Assembly: GCA_964598695.1 (NCBI GenBank)
Contig: CAZRDB010000082.1
Span: 1-19,827, forward strand
Length of the DNA: 19,827 bases
Direction of reading: 5' to 3'
DNA from: CAZRDB01 sp964598695
GTDB taxonomy: Bacteria; Armatimonadota; Zipacnadia; UBA1398
Shown: piece after piece, positions 6,827-14,470 of the stretch
How positions within the stretch are numbered: position 1 is the first letter of the stretch
How the letters are laid out: each line of letters starts with the position of its first letter
The notes under the pieces: model-generated
Databases searched by the model: none
Told to the model about the DNA's origin: nothing
Seen by the model: only the letters and a program-made list of their open reading frames with translations
Position numbers and translations under genes: made by a program

Positions 6827-8113
6827 ATGAACGCAGGCAAGCTCGCGTCGCTCGTGGTGGTCTTCGTGGTGGCCGCGGTCGGCTGGATGGTACTGGGGGG
6901 CTCGGTGCGGTTCCGGCAGGAGACGACCGACCGCGACCTCCGCGGGAAGGTCGAGGCGTTGTGGGGGCAACCGATCACCCAGACGGCCCCGACCTTCACC
7001 TCGCTGCCGGCCCCGCCCGAGACGATCCGCGACTTCGGTCCCGGCGCGGGAACCGGCCAGAAGGCGCCGCCCGCGCCTCGCGTGCTGCAGCCCGAGGCGA
7101 CGTCGATCGACGCGCGGTTCCATCTGAACTTCCGCAAGAAGGGGCTGCTGTGGTACCGCACCTACGACGTCGCCTTCGACGCCGCCTACACCGTGCGCAA
7201 CGACAGTGAGGAGGACGTGATCCTCACCGCCGAGGTCGCCCTCCCGGCGGCGCGCCAGACCTACGACAACTTCGCCTTCGCCCTGGAGGATGGCGCCGCC
7301 GCCGAGAGCGCCGACGGCCAGGGCGGGGTGTGGCGCTGCGGTGGTCGCATACGGCCGGGCGAGACGGCGGTCGTGCACCTGCGGTACGAGACGCGCGGCC
7401 TCGACCGGTGGGCCTACCGGCTCGCGCCCGATGTCGCCTGCGTGCGGGGCTTCCGGCTCGACGTCACGACGGACTTCGGCGGCTTCGACTTCCCGCTCAC
7501 CTCGCCAACGATCCCGGCGACGCCGATCGCGGGGGGCGGCTACCAGTTCGGCTGGCACTACGACACGCTGCTCTCGGGCCTCGAGATCGCCTTCGACATG
7601 CCGACCCGTCTCAACCCGGGGCCGCTCGCGGCCCGGATCAGTTTCTTCGCGCCGGTCGGGCTGCTGTTCTTCCTGGTGGTGATGGTGCTGGTCGGCGTGG
7701 TGCGGGACCGCAACCTCCACCCGATGCACTACCTGTTCGTCTGTGCGGCCTTCTTCGCGTTCCACCTGCTGTTCGCGTACCTCGTCGACCTGATCGACAT
7801 CAACCTCGCCTTCCTGATCTCGGCAGTGGTGTCGGTGTTGCTGGTCGCGAGCTATGTCGTGCGGTTCATGGGGGCGCGATTCGCGCTGCTCGGGGTCGCG
7901 CCGGCGCAGGTGCTGTTCCTGATCCTCTTCTCCTACGCGTTCTTCTTCCAGGGCTACACGGGGCTGACGATCACCATTGCTTCGGTCGTGACGCTCGCGG
8001 TGATGATGCACCTCACGGCCCGGATCGACTGGGACGAGAAGCTCCGGCCGAAGCCGACCGCTCCGCCGCCGGGCGGGTACGCGCAGCCTCCGGGCCAGGG
8101 GCCCGGGCGGTAG
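6827..8113 (+). CDS. CreD-family inner membrane protein
   Basis: The 428-aa protein starts at the ATG at 6827 with AGGAGG 6 bases upstream. Residues 6-24 form an N-terminal membrane anchor, followed by RDLRGKVEALWGQP, like the start of the CreD periplasmic region. An extracytoplasmic domain of about 240 residues precedes about four or five C-terminal helices (from about 272). The segment LHPMHYLFVCAAFFAFHLLF and the ending LAVMMHLTARIDWDE are close to the CreD signature (HPxQYLLVG, then a terminal RIDW). In Enterobacteria CreD is the output of the CreBC two-component system and is linked to envelope and beta-lactam responses; its biochemical role is unsettled. Here it is divergent from a two-component pair. 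The Pro/Gly-rich tail (408-428) is unusual. Confidence 0.8.
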   Translation: MNAGKLASLVVVFVVAAVGWMVLGGSVRFRQETTDRDLRGKVEALWGQPITQTAPTFTSLPAPPETIRDFGPGAGTGQKAPPAPRVLQPEATSIDARFHLNFRKKGLLWYRTYDVAFDAAYTVRNDSEEDVILTAEVALPAARQTYDNFAFALEDGAAAESADGQGGVWRCGGRIRPGETAVVHLRYETRGLDRWAYRLAPDVACVRGFRLDVTTDFGGFDFPLTSPTIPATPIAGGGYQFGWHYDTLLSGLEIAFDMPTRLNPGPLAARISFFAPVGLLFFLVVMVLVGVVRDRNLHPMHYLFVCAAFFAFHLLFAYLVDLIDINLAFLISAVVSVLLVASYVVRFMGARFALLGVAPAQVLFLILFSYAFFFQGYTGLTITIASVVTLAVMMHLTARIDWDEKLRPKPTAPPPGGYAQPPGQGPGR

Positions 8114-8130
8114 GACCAGGGAGGGCCTCC

Positions 8131-8150
8131 GGCCGGGCGCCTGCCCGGTC
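8131..8150. terminator. GC-rich hairpin between convergent genes
   Basis: An 8-bp stem (8131-8138 with 8143-8150, one G-T pair) around a four-base loop sits in the 52-base space between the CreD-family and glycerate kinase stop codons. It is placed to serve both strands but has no U tract on either side. Confidence 0.45.
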
Positions 8151-8165
8151 GGGGGCTCCGCGCGA

Positions 8166-9314
8166 TCAGCAGGGGAGGACGAGCGAGGAGAGCCGCGCCA
8201 CGGTCCGGGCCGCCGCCCGCACGGCGCGCTCGGCGTTGGCGAGGATGGTCTCCATCGGGGCGAGCGCGTCGATCGAGGAGACGACGGCATCGAACAGCCG
8301 CTCGAGCACCGGGCGCGCCTCCGGGTCGACCGATCCGCCGATCGCGATGCACGGCACCCCGTGCTCGCGGCAGGCCGCCGCAACGCCCGAGGGGGTCTTC
8401 CCGTACGGGGTCTGCGCATCGAGCCTTCCCTCGCCCGTGATGCACAGGTCGGCGCCGAGGAGTCGGCTTCGGAGCCCGGTGGCCTGCAGGACCATCTCGA
8501 CGCCGGGGGTGAGCCTGCCGTGGCAGAACGCGACCAGGCCGGCGCCCAACCCACCCGCAGCCCCGGCGCCGGGCAGGTCGAGGACGTCGGCGCCGAGATC
8601 GCGCAGAGCGATCTCCGCGAAGTGGGCGAGGGCGGCGTCGAGCCGCTCGACCGCCTCGGGCGGCGCGCCCTTCTGGGGGCCGAAGACGCGCGAGGCGCCC
8701 TGCTCGCCGCAGAGGGGGTTCGTCACGTCGCAGGCTACGACGACCTCGACGCCCTCGAGGCAGGCGCGAGCGCTCTCCGAGGGCGGCTCGATCCGATCGA
8801 GCAGGCTGAGTGCCGCGCCGCCGCGCGGGAGGTCGCGACCGGCGGCGTCGAGCAGCCGGAAGCCCAGCGCCTGGGCCATGCCGGCGCCGCCATCATTCGT
8901 GGCGCTGCCGCCGATGCCAATGAGTAGCCTGCGGGCCCCCGACTCCACGGCGTGGAGCATCAGCTCGCCGGTGCCGCGGGTGGTCGTGACGGTGGGGTCG
9001 CGGCGCTCCGGGGGCACGAGGGGCAACCCGGACGCGGCGGCCATCTCGATGACCGCGGTCTCGCCCCCGCCGAGGAGGCCGTAGAAGGCCTCGACGGGCA
9101 GGCCGAGCGGCCCCGTGACCTGGGCGGTGCGGAGCGCCCCGCCGGTGGCGTCGATCAGCGCCTGGACCGTCCCCTCGCCGCCGTCGGCCATCGGGACGTG
9201 GGTGATCTCGACCCGCTCTCCCCAGACCTCGCGGAGGCCTGCCTCGATCGCCTCACAGACCTCCCGCGCCGAGAGGCTGCCCTTGAACGAGTCTGGCGCG
9301 ATGACAACCCTCAG
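8166..9314 (-). CDS. glycerate kinase (GlxK/GarK-type)
   Basis: This enzyme phosphorylates D-glycerate with ATP (2-phosphoglycerate in the usual GarK/GlxK reaction), feeding glycolysis from glyoxylate or sugar-acid breakdown. Family motifs are RVVIAPDSFKGSLSA at the N-terminus, THVPMADGGEGT, GIGGSATNDGGAGMAQALGF, CDVTNPLCGEQGAS and CITGEGRLDAQTPYGKTP. The length (382 aa from 9314) fits the family. No ATG, GTG or TTG lies near the conserved N-terminus. The CTG at 9314 overlaps the deaminase stop as CTGA and has GGAG 5 bases upstream. The alternative is a TTG at 9380, which adds 22 Arg/Gly/Ala-rich residues that look like a shadow of the deaminase gene. It is the last gene of the argS operon and ends at a convergent junction. 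Confidence 0.9.
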   Translation of the reverse strand: MRVVIAPDSFKGSLSAREVCEAIEAGLREVWGERVEITHVPMADGGEGTVQALIDATGGALRTAQVTGPLGLPVEAFYGLLGGGETAVIEMAAASGLPLVPPERRDPTVTTTRGTGELMLHAVESGARRLLIGIGGSATNDGGAGMAQALGFRLLDAAGRDLPRGGAALSLLDRIEPPSESARACLEGVEVVVACDVTNPLCGEQGASRVFGPQKGAPPEAVERLDAALAHFAEIALRDLGADVLDLPGAGAAGGLGAGLVAFCHGRLTPGVEMVLQATGLRSRLLGADLCITGEGRLDAQTPYGKTPSGVAAACREHGVPCIAIGGSVDPEARPVLERLFDAVVSSIDALAPMETILANAERAVRAAARTVARLSSLVLPC

Positions 9315-9844
9315 CGCGACTCCGCCTCTCGGAGCGCCTGCTTCTCGCGCCGCGCGGCCTCCACGGCCTCCTCGTGCCAACCGACCGCCTCGAGCGGATC
9401 GACCAGCTCGCCGGCGAACTCGACCAGCTCCATCCCGGCCGAGCGGAGCACGCCGAGCGCCCGCTCATCGCGGTAGAGGGTGCGGTAGACAACGCGCCGG
9501 CAGCCGATCTGGGCCAGCATGTTGGCACAGGCGAGGCAGGGGGTGTAGCTCGAGAGGTAGCAGGTGCAGCCGGCGAGGCTGATCCCATGTCGCGCGGCCC
9601 AGGCGATCGCGTTCTGCTCGGCGTGGACGGTGCGGAGGCAGGCGCCGCCGGGTTCGTCCTGCAGGCAGCCCACTTCATCGTCGATGCAGTGCGGCTGGCC
9701 CGCGGGCGAGCCGTTGTAGCCGGTCGAGAGCAGCCGGTTGTCCTTGACGAGCACGCAGCCGATCCGACCGCGTTGGCAGGTCGCGCGGCTGGACGCGATC
9801 ACGGCGATGGTCATGAAGTACTCGTCCCAGCTCGGTCGGTGCAT
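9311..9844 (-). CDS. deoxycytidylate (dCMP) deaminase, ComEB-like
   Basis: This cytosolic zinc enzyme converts dCMP to dUMP for thymidylate synthesis. The 177-aa protein starts at the ATG at 9844 (MHRPSWDEYFMTIAVIASSR), the usual dCMP deaminase N-terminus. A GTG at 9853 that overlaps the argS stop is an alternative start, and the ribosome site is weak for both, so translation is probably coupled to argS. The active site is visible: TVHAEQNAIAWAA supplies the zinc His and catalytic Glu, and SSYTPCLACANML supplies the two zinc cysteines (PCxxC). RIGCVLVKDNRLLSTGYNGSP is also typical. The order argS, deaminase, glycerate kinase, with overlaps of only a few bases, points to one transcript without an obvious shared pathway. 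Confidence 0.93.
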   Translation of the reverse strand: MHRPSWDEYFMTIAVIASSRATCQRGRIGCVLVKDNRLLSTGYNGSPAGQPHCIDDEVGCLQDEPGGACLRTVHAEQNAIAWAARHGISLAGCTCYLSSYTPCLACANMLAQIGCRRVVYRTLYRDERALGVLRSAGMELVEFAGELVDPLEAVGWHEEAVEAARREKQALREAESR

Positions 9845-9849
9845 GGGGG

Positions 9850-11544
9850 TCACATCCGCTCGAGTGCGTGGATCCCGAGGATCTCGAGGCCGTTGCGGAG
9901 GGTCTGGCGCAGGGCGTCGACGAGCACGAGGCGGGCGTCGGTCCGGGCCGGCTCGGCGTCGTCGATCACGCGATGCTTCTGGTAGAAGGCGTTGCCGACG
10001 GTGGCCAGCTCGACCACGTAGCTCGTGACGTAGCTCGGCTCGCACTCGGCGGTTGCGCGGCGGAGGACCTCGGGGTACTTCTCGAGGGTGCGAACGCAGG
10101 CTTGCTCCTCGGCCGTCGTCAGCTCGGCGGCGTCGAAGCCGGCGGGCAGGTCGCGTTCGGCCTTGCGGAGGATCGAGCACAGCCGGGCGTGGGTGTACTG
10201 GACGTACGGCCCCGTCTCGCCGTCGAAGTTGAGGATCTCGTCCCAGTCGAACTCGTAGTCGCGGATCCGGCGGCGGGCGAGGTCGGCGAAGACGATGGCG
10301 CCCACGCCGACGAGGCGGGCGGTCCGCTCGCGATCCTCGAGGTCGGGGTTGCGCTCGGCGATGACCTGTTCGGCCTTGCGCGCGGCCTCGTCGAGCACGT
10401 CCTCGAGGAAGATGACGGTGCCCTTGCGGGTCGACATCCCGAGGATCTGGCCGAAGGCAACGTGCTCGCAGGAGCGGGCCCACGGCAGGTCGAGCAGCTC
10501 GAGGATCCGGAAGAGCTGGGCGAAGTGCTGCGCTTGCGGCGATCCGACGACGTAGAGCAAGCGGTCGAAGCGGTAGGTGTTGGCGCGGTAGACCGCGGCG
10601 GCGACATCGCGCGTGGCGTAGAGGGTCGCCCCATCGGACTTCTGGAGCAGGGCGACGCCGAGGTTGTCATCGCGCAGGTCGACGATGAGGGCGCCGTCGT
10701 CCCACTTGGCGATGTCCTTGTCGATCGCCATCTGCACGGCGGCGCCGACCTTGTCCTGGTAGAAGCTCTCGCCCGACCAGGAGTCGAAGTGGACGGCGAG
10801 CTGGCCGTAGATCCGCTGGAACTCCTTGAGGCTCGCGTCGCGGAAGGCCTGCCACAGGGCCAGCGCCTCGGCGTCGCCGTCCTCCATCCGCTTGTGCCAG
10901 GACCGGCCTTCCTCCTCGAGCCCCGGGTTCTCCTCGGCCTCCTTGTGGAACTGGACGTAGAGCCGGTAGAGGTCGTGGATCGAGAGTTCCTCGGGCTTGC
11001 CCTCGCCCCAGCGCAGGAAGGCGGTGATGAGCTTGCCGAACTGGGTACCCCAGTCGCCGAGGTGGTTGACGCCGACGCAGTTCCAGCCGAGGGCCTTGTG
11101 GAGGCGGTAGATCGCGGCGCCGATGACGGTCGAGCGCAGGTGGCCGATCCCGAAGGGCTTCGCGATGTTGGGGCTGGAGTAGTCGATGACCATCGTCTTG
11201 CCGGCGCCGTCGGAGCCGCCGCCATAGGCATCGCCCTGGGCCCGCACGGCGCCGATCACCTCGGTGGCGCGCAGCACGGGGTCGATCGTGATGTTGACGA
11301 ACGGACCGTCGGCCCGGACGAGCGAGACCCAGGCGGGGAGCGTGCCGTCGCGCAGCTTCCCGGCGAGGTCGGAGGCGATGTCGGCGGGGGAGCGCCGCAG
11401 CTCCTTGGCCATCCGGAAGCACGGCAGGGCCAGGTCGCCGAGGGCCGGATCGGGCGGCGTCCCGAGCTGCTCCTGGATCTGGTCCGGCTCGAGGGGGAGG
11501 TGCTTCGAGAGCAGCCCCGCCAGCTCGTACGCGTAATCCCGCAT
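9850..11544 (-). CDS. argS: arginyl-tRNA synthetase
   Basis: This enzyme charges tRNA-Arg. The 564-aa protein starts at the ATG at 11544 (MRDYAYELAGLLSKHL); AGGAG lies about 12 bases upstream, rather far. The N-terminal tRNA-binding (Add-1) domain covers about residues 1-100. The class I HIGH element is SSPNIAKPFGIGHLRST, with GIGH at 132-135. GVNHLGDWGTQFGKL follows at about 158. The KMSKS region is GMSTRKG (369-375), a form known among ArgRS enzymes, so it does not imply loss of function. The anticodon-binding DALR domain occupies the C-terminal part (YTHARLCSILRKAE and following, to LEILGIHALERM). It is the first gene of a three-gene operon; its 197-base leader contains several hairpins. 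Confidence 0.97.
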   Translation of the reverse strand: MRDYAYELAGLLSKHLPLEPDQIQEQLGTPPDPALGDLALPCFRMAKELRRSPADIASDLAGKLRDGTLPAWVSLVRADGPFVNITIDPVLRATEVIGAVRAQGDAYGGGSDGAGKTMVIDYSSPNIAKPFGIGHLRSTVIGAAIYRLHKALGWNCVGVNHLGDWGTQFGKLITAFLRWGEGKPEELSIHDLYRLYVQFHKEAEENPGLEEEGRSWHKRMEDGDAEALALWQAFRDASLKEFQRIYGQLAVHFDSWSGESFYQDKVGAAVQMAIDKDIAKWDDGALIVDLRDDNLGVALLQKSDGATLYATRDVAAAVYRANTYRFDRLLYVVGSPQAQHFAQLFRILELLDLPWARSCEHVAFGQILGMSTRKGTVIFLEDVLDEAARKAEQVIAERNPDLEDRERTARLVGVGAIVFADLARRRIRDYEFDWDEILNFDGETGPYVQYTHARLCSILRKAERDLPAGFDAAELTTAEEQACVRTLEKYPEVLRRATAECEPSYVTSYVVELATVGNAFYQKHRVIDDAEPARTDARLVLVDALRQTLRNGLEILGIHALERM

Positions 11545-11605
11545 TGGCGCCACGCACTCCTGTCGCAAGGTCGATCCGGCGGGCCGTAGGGCCCCCGAAA
11601 GACGA

Positions 11606-11626
11606 ACCCCACCGGAAGGGTGGGGT
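11606..11626 (-). terminator. hairpin in the argS leader, followed by a short T-rich run
   Basis: A perfect 8-bp stem (11606-11613 with 11619-11626) around a 5-base loop is followed on the minus strand by TTCGTCTTT. It could be an intrinsic terminator of the corrinoid gene or an attenuator ahead of argS, whose start is 62 bases further on. No T-box consensus is visible. Confidence 0.4.
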
Positions 11627-11674
11627 GGTCTCCGATCGCGTGCCGTCGACGGTGTCGAGCGGCACGGGAAACGC

Positions 11675-11713
11675 AGGGGCAGAGACCGAGAGAACGCCTC
11701 AGTCCCTGCCCCT
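11675..11713 (-). terminator. long hairpin after the corrinoid protein gene
   Basis: An outer 8-bp stem (11675-11682 with 11706-11713) and an inner stem of about 7 bp (GACTGAG with CTCGGTC, one G-T pair) form an extended hairpin. It starts 32 bases after the corrinoid gene stop at 11745. The tail GCGTTTCCC is only weakly T-rich. A third hairpin (11639-11645 with 11660-11666) lies between it and the argS-proximal one. Confidence 0.5.
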
Positions 11714-11744
11714 CTTCTCCGGTGGATTGGGCCGGTCGAGCCGG

Positions 11745-12386
11745 CTAGAGCCCGAGCAGCACCTTCGCGCAGTCGACGGCCGAGGCCGCATCCGGGGCAT
11801 AGCCGTCGGCGCCGATCTCGTCGGCGTAGGCCTGGGTGACCGGCGCTCCGCCGATCATGACCTTGACGTTGCCGCGGACGCCCTTCTCCTGCAGGACGTC
11901 GATGCACTCCTTCATGCTCGGCATGGTGGTGGTGAGCAGGGCCGACATCGCGATGACGTTCGCGCCCTTCTCGACCGCCTCGGCGAAGGTCTCGGCCTTG
12001 ACGTCGACGCCCAGGTCGACGATCGCGAAGCCGGCGCCCTCGAGCATCATGGCGACGAGGTTCTTGCCGATGTCGTGCAGATCGCCCTTGACCGTGCCGA
12101 TGGCAACGGTGCCGGCCGGAGCGACTCCGGTCTCCGCCAGGACGGGCTTGAGGACCGCCATGGCCTGCTTCATCGCGCGGGCCGAGATGAGGACCTCGGG
12201 CACGTAGTACTCGTTGGCCTTGAACTTCGCGCCCACCACGTTCATGCCCGCCACGAGACCCTCTTGGAGGACGGTGTGCGGGTCGGTGCCGGCGTCGAGC
12301 AGTTCGCGCGCGAGCTGCTCCGCCTTCTTCTCCACGCCTCGATCACCCTTGATGATGGCATCCGCTAGTTCCGCAAGCTCCGGCAT
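11745..12386 (-). CDS. methyltransferase corrinoid (B12-binding) protein
   Basis: This 213-aa protein belongs to the MtbC/MttC/MtgC-type carrier family. Its cobamide accepts a methyl group from a substrate-specific methyltransferase and passes it to a second one. It starts at the ATG at 12386 with GGAGGA 8 bases upstream. Residues 1-85 form the helical cap (EGLVAGMNVVGAKFKANEYYVPEVL is typical but split by family differences). The B12-binding Rossmann domain follows: GTVKGDLHDIGKNLV holds the cobalt-ligand His104, SALLTTTMPSM lies at 148-158 and GGAPVT at 179-184. No methyltransferase is adjacent, so the methyl donor cannot be told. The activase at 12545-14416 on the same strand is the likely partner that rescues inactive Co(II). 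Confidence 0.92.
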   Translation of the reverse strand: MPELAELADAIIKGDRGVEKKAEQLARELLDAGTDPHTVLQEGLVAGMNVVGAKFKANEYYVPEVLISARAMKQAMAVLKPVLAETGVAPAGTVAIGTVKGDLHDIGKNLVAMMLEGAGFAIVDLGVDVKAETFAEAVEKGANVIAMSALLTTTMPSMKECIDVLQEKGVRGNVKVMIGGAPVTQAYADEIGADGYAPDAASAVDCAKVLLGL

Positions 12387-12441
12387 TCAGGTTTCCTCCA
12401 CACTCGATCGGCCTGCAGGGGCCAGTTTCGATTCCCCGCAG

Positions 12442-12470
12442 AGTGTCCAAGGACTCGGGGTTTCTGTCAA
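12442..12470 (-). promoter_or_regulatory. sigma70-like promoter of the corrinoid protein gene
   Basis: On the minus strand a perfect TTGACA (12470-12465) is followed after 17 bases by GACACT (12447-12442), matching the -10 consensus at the key A2 and T6 positions (3 of 6 overall). It predicts a transcript start near 12435 and a leader of about 50 bases. This would let the corrinoid gene be expressed separately from the activase gene, which ends at 12545. Just upstream on the minus strand, a hairpin with CTCCGG/CCGGAG arms (about 12490-12507) may end activase transcription. Confidence 0.5.
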
Positions 12471-12544
12471 GCCTGGCGCGAACCGGCCCCGGAGCCGCTC
12501 CGGAGGCCGTGCGTGGCGCCCCGGGGAGTCCCGATTCCGTCGCC

Positions 12545-14416
12545 TCAGGCCTCTGTCGACGGGAACATCATCTCTTCGGCGAACGCCATGTCGAACTCGA
12601 GCAGGCTCGCCAGCTCGATGTACTCGACGCTCTCTCGGATCCGCTCGGCCTCCGCCATCCGCTCGCGGTCGAGCAGCGCGAGGAACGCGCCGGCTCCGGC
12701 GGCGTTGCCGACGGCGCGGGCCCGGCCCGCCAGCTCGCGCGGGAACAGCCCGATCGCGGCTGCGCTCGTGGGGTCGACGTAGCTTCCGAACGCGCCCGCG
12801 AGCAGCACCTCGTCGACATCGGCCGCCGTCTTGCCGAGGCGGCTCAGGGCGACCTGCACGCCGGCGCCGATCGCCCCCTTCGCGAGCTGGAGCTGGCGGA
12901 CGTCCTGCTGGGTGAGGAGCACCGGGGCGCCGAGCGCGCTCTCGGCCTCGGTGGCGAGAATGAACGCCGGGCCGTCCTCGCGCTGGATCAGGCGGTCGGT
13001 CAGGGCAGGGGGGAGGCCGGCGGCCTCGTCCGAGCCCGGCGGGAGCATGCGGCCCGTGTCGAGGAGCACGCCGGCGCGGAGCAGGGCCGCGGCGGCGTCG
13101 ATCAGCCCCGTGCCGCAGATGCCGCGCGCCGGGGCGTTGCCGATCGTGGTGACGTGGATCGCGTCGTCCTCGTAGGTCACGTGGTCGATCGCCCCGTGCG
13201 CGCCGCGCATGCCGTGGAGGATCTGGGCGCCCTCGAACGCCGGACCCGCCGCGGTCGAGCAGGCGACGAGCTTGTCGACGCCCCCAACGACGATCTCGCC
13301 GTTGGTGCCGATGTCGATGACGATCCGCGTGCCGGCGGCCCGGTGGACTTCGGTGGAGAGGATGACGCCGACGGTGTCGGCCCCGACCCAGCCGGCGATG
13401 TTGGGGAGGACGGAGACGCGGGCGCCCGGCGCGAGCTGGCGGTAGCCGAGGTCGCGCGCGGCGAGCGTCGCGGCCTGCCGGTAGCAGGGGATGTAGGGCG
13501 CGAGCGGGATGTTGCGCGGGTCGGCGCCGAGGTAGATGTGCGACATGCCGGAGTTGCCGACCACGGTGACCTGGTAGATCCGGCGCTCGGGGATCCCGGC
13601 TTCCCCGCACAGCCTGCGGACGAGGTCGCCGATCGCGCCGCGGGCGGCCCCGGTCAAGGTGCGGAAGCCGTCGGCGTCCTGGTCGATGTAGGAGATGCGG
13701 GAGACGAGATCGTCGCCGTACGCGACCTGCGGGTTGATCTCCGAGGCCGTGGCCAGGCGGTGGCCCTCCGAGAGATCGGCGAGGTAGGCGACGATCGTGG
13801 TCGTGCCGAGGTCGACGGCGACCCCGTAGGCGTGGGCGGTGGTGTCGCCGGGCTCGACGCCGATGAGTGTGCCGTCGTGCGTCACGGCAGTGACGTGGAA
13901 GCGGCCCTCGCGACACGCGGCGGCGAGGTGGGGCAGGACGGCCGCGGCGTCGATCCGCGCGGGAGCGGCCCCTTCCTCGGCAAGGCAGGTGAGCAATCGC
14001 TCGAGGTCGGAGCGTTGGTCGCTGAGCGAGGGCGCCGGCAGCTCGACGGCGCGCTTGCCGACGGTCGAGGCGTGTCCCTCGAGCACGAGCCGAAGCTGCG
14101 CCTCCTCGAGGATCGCCTCGGCGCCCGCGCGGGACTCGGGCGGGAGGTAGACCACGAGGTCGCTCTCGACCGTGGTCCGGCACGCGAGCCGGTGCCCCTG
14201 CTCGAACTCCTCGTCGGTGATCCGTCCGCGGTAGGACTCGTCGGTGAGCGTCTCGCCGCTCACGACCTGGCAGCGGCACTTGCCGCACTTGCCCTGGCCT
14301 CCGCACGGCGCGGGGAGCGAGATGCCGGCCAGCCGGGCGGCCTGCAGGAGCGTTGTGCCCTTGGGGGCGCGGGCATGAAGGGTGTCCGGCTCGAACTTGA
14401 CGTTGAATGTCTCCAC
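12545..14416 (-). CDS. RACE-type corrinoid protein reductive activase ([2Fe-2S] ferredoxin + ASKHA domain)
   Basis: This 623-aa cytosolic protein is an ATP-dependent reductive activator that returns corrinoid proteins from Co(II) to Co(I). From the GTG at 14416, residues 1-90 are a plant-type [2Fe-2S] ferredoxin domain with Cys38, Cys44, Cys47 (PCGGQGKCGKC) and Cys79 (RLACRT). A linker region follows. The ASKHA/DUF4445 domain begins at about 198 (VAVDLGTTTIVAYL) and includes VVGNSGMSHIYLG, IDIGTNGEI, CSTAAGPAFEG and GICGTGLIDAAA. GTG 14416 was chosen because GGAAGG lies 9 bases upstream; the TTG at 14425 directly abuts that site. The layout matches activators such as those of O-demethylase and acetogenic systems. 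It ends 158 bases before the corrinoid protein gene and starts close to the second assembly gap. Confidence 0.92.
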   Translation of the reverse strand: METFNVKFEPDTLHARAPKGTTLLQAARLAGISLPAPCGGQGKCGKCRCQVVSGETLTDESYRGRITDEEFEQGHRLACRTTVESDLVVYLPPESRAGAEAILEEAQLRLVLEGHASTVGKRAVELPAPSLSDQRSDLERLLTCLAEEGAAPARIDAAAVLPHLAAACREGRFHVTAVTHDGTLIGVEPGDTTAHAYGVAVDLGTTTIVAYLADLSEGHRLATASEINPQVAYGDDLVSRISYIDQDADGFRTLTGAARGAIGDLVRRLCGEAGIPERRIYQVTVVGNSGMSHIYLGADPRNIPLAPYIPCYRQAATLAARDLGYRQLAPGARVSVLPNIAGWVGADTVGVILSTEVHRAAGTRIVIDIGTNGEIVVGGVDKLVACSTAAGPAFEGAQILHGMRGAHGAIDHVTYEDDAIHVTTIGNAPARGICGTGLIDAAAALLRAGVLLDTGRMLPPGSDEAAGLPPALTDRLIQREDGPAFILATEAESALGAPVLLTQQDVRQLQLAKGAIGAGVQVALSRLGKTAADVDEVLLAGAFGSYVDPTSAAAIGLFPRELAGRARAVGNAAGAGAFLALLDRERMAEAERIRESVEYIELASLLEFDMAFAEEMMFPSTEA

Positions 14417-14470
14417 GGAAGCCAACCTTCCGGCATGATGCGACCCGCTGGGAGGACCCGCGGCAGAGTG

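Noticed and set aside
9868..11589. 573-codon plus-strand open frame opposite argS
   Set aside because: It is antisense to a complete arginyl-tRNA synthetase. The composition is that of a GC-rich shadow frame.
11545..11744. T-box riboswitch in front of argS
   Set aside because: The AGGGTGG-ACCGCG-type sequence is absent on the minus strand. A similar-looking GGGTGGGG is only one arm of a hairpin on the other strand.
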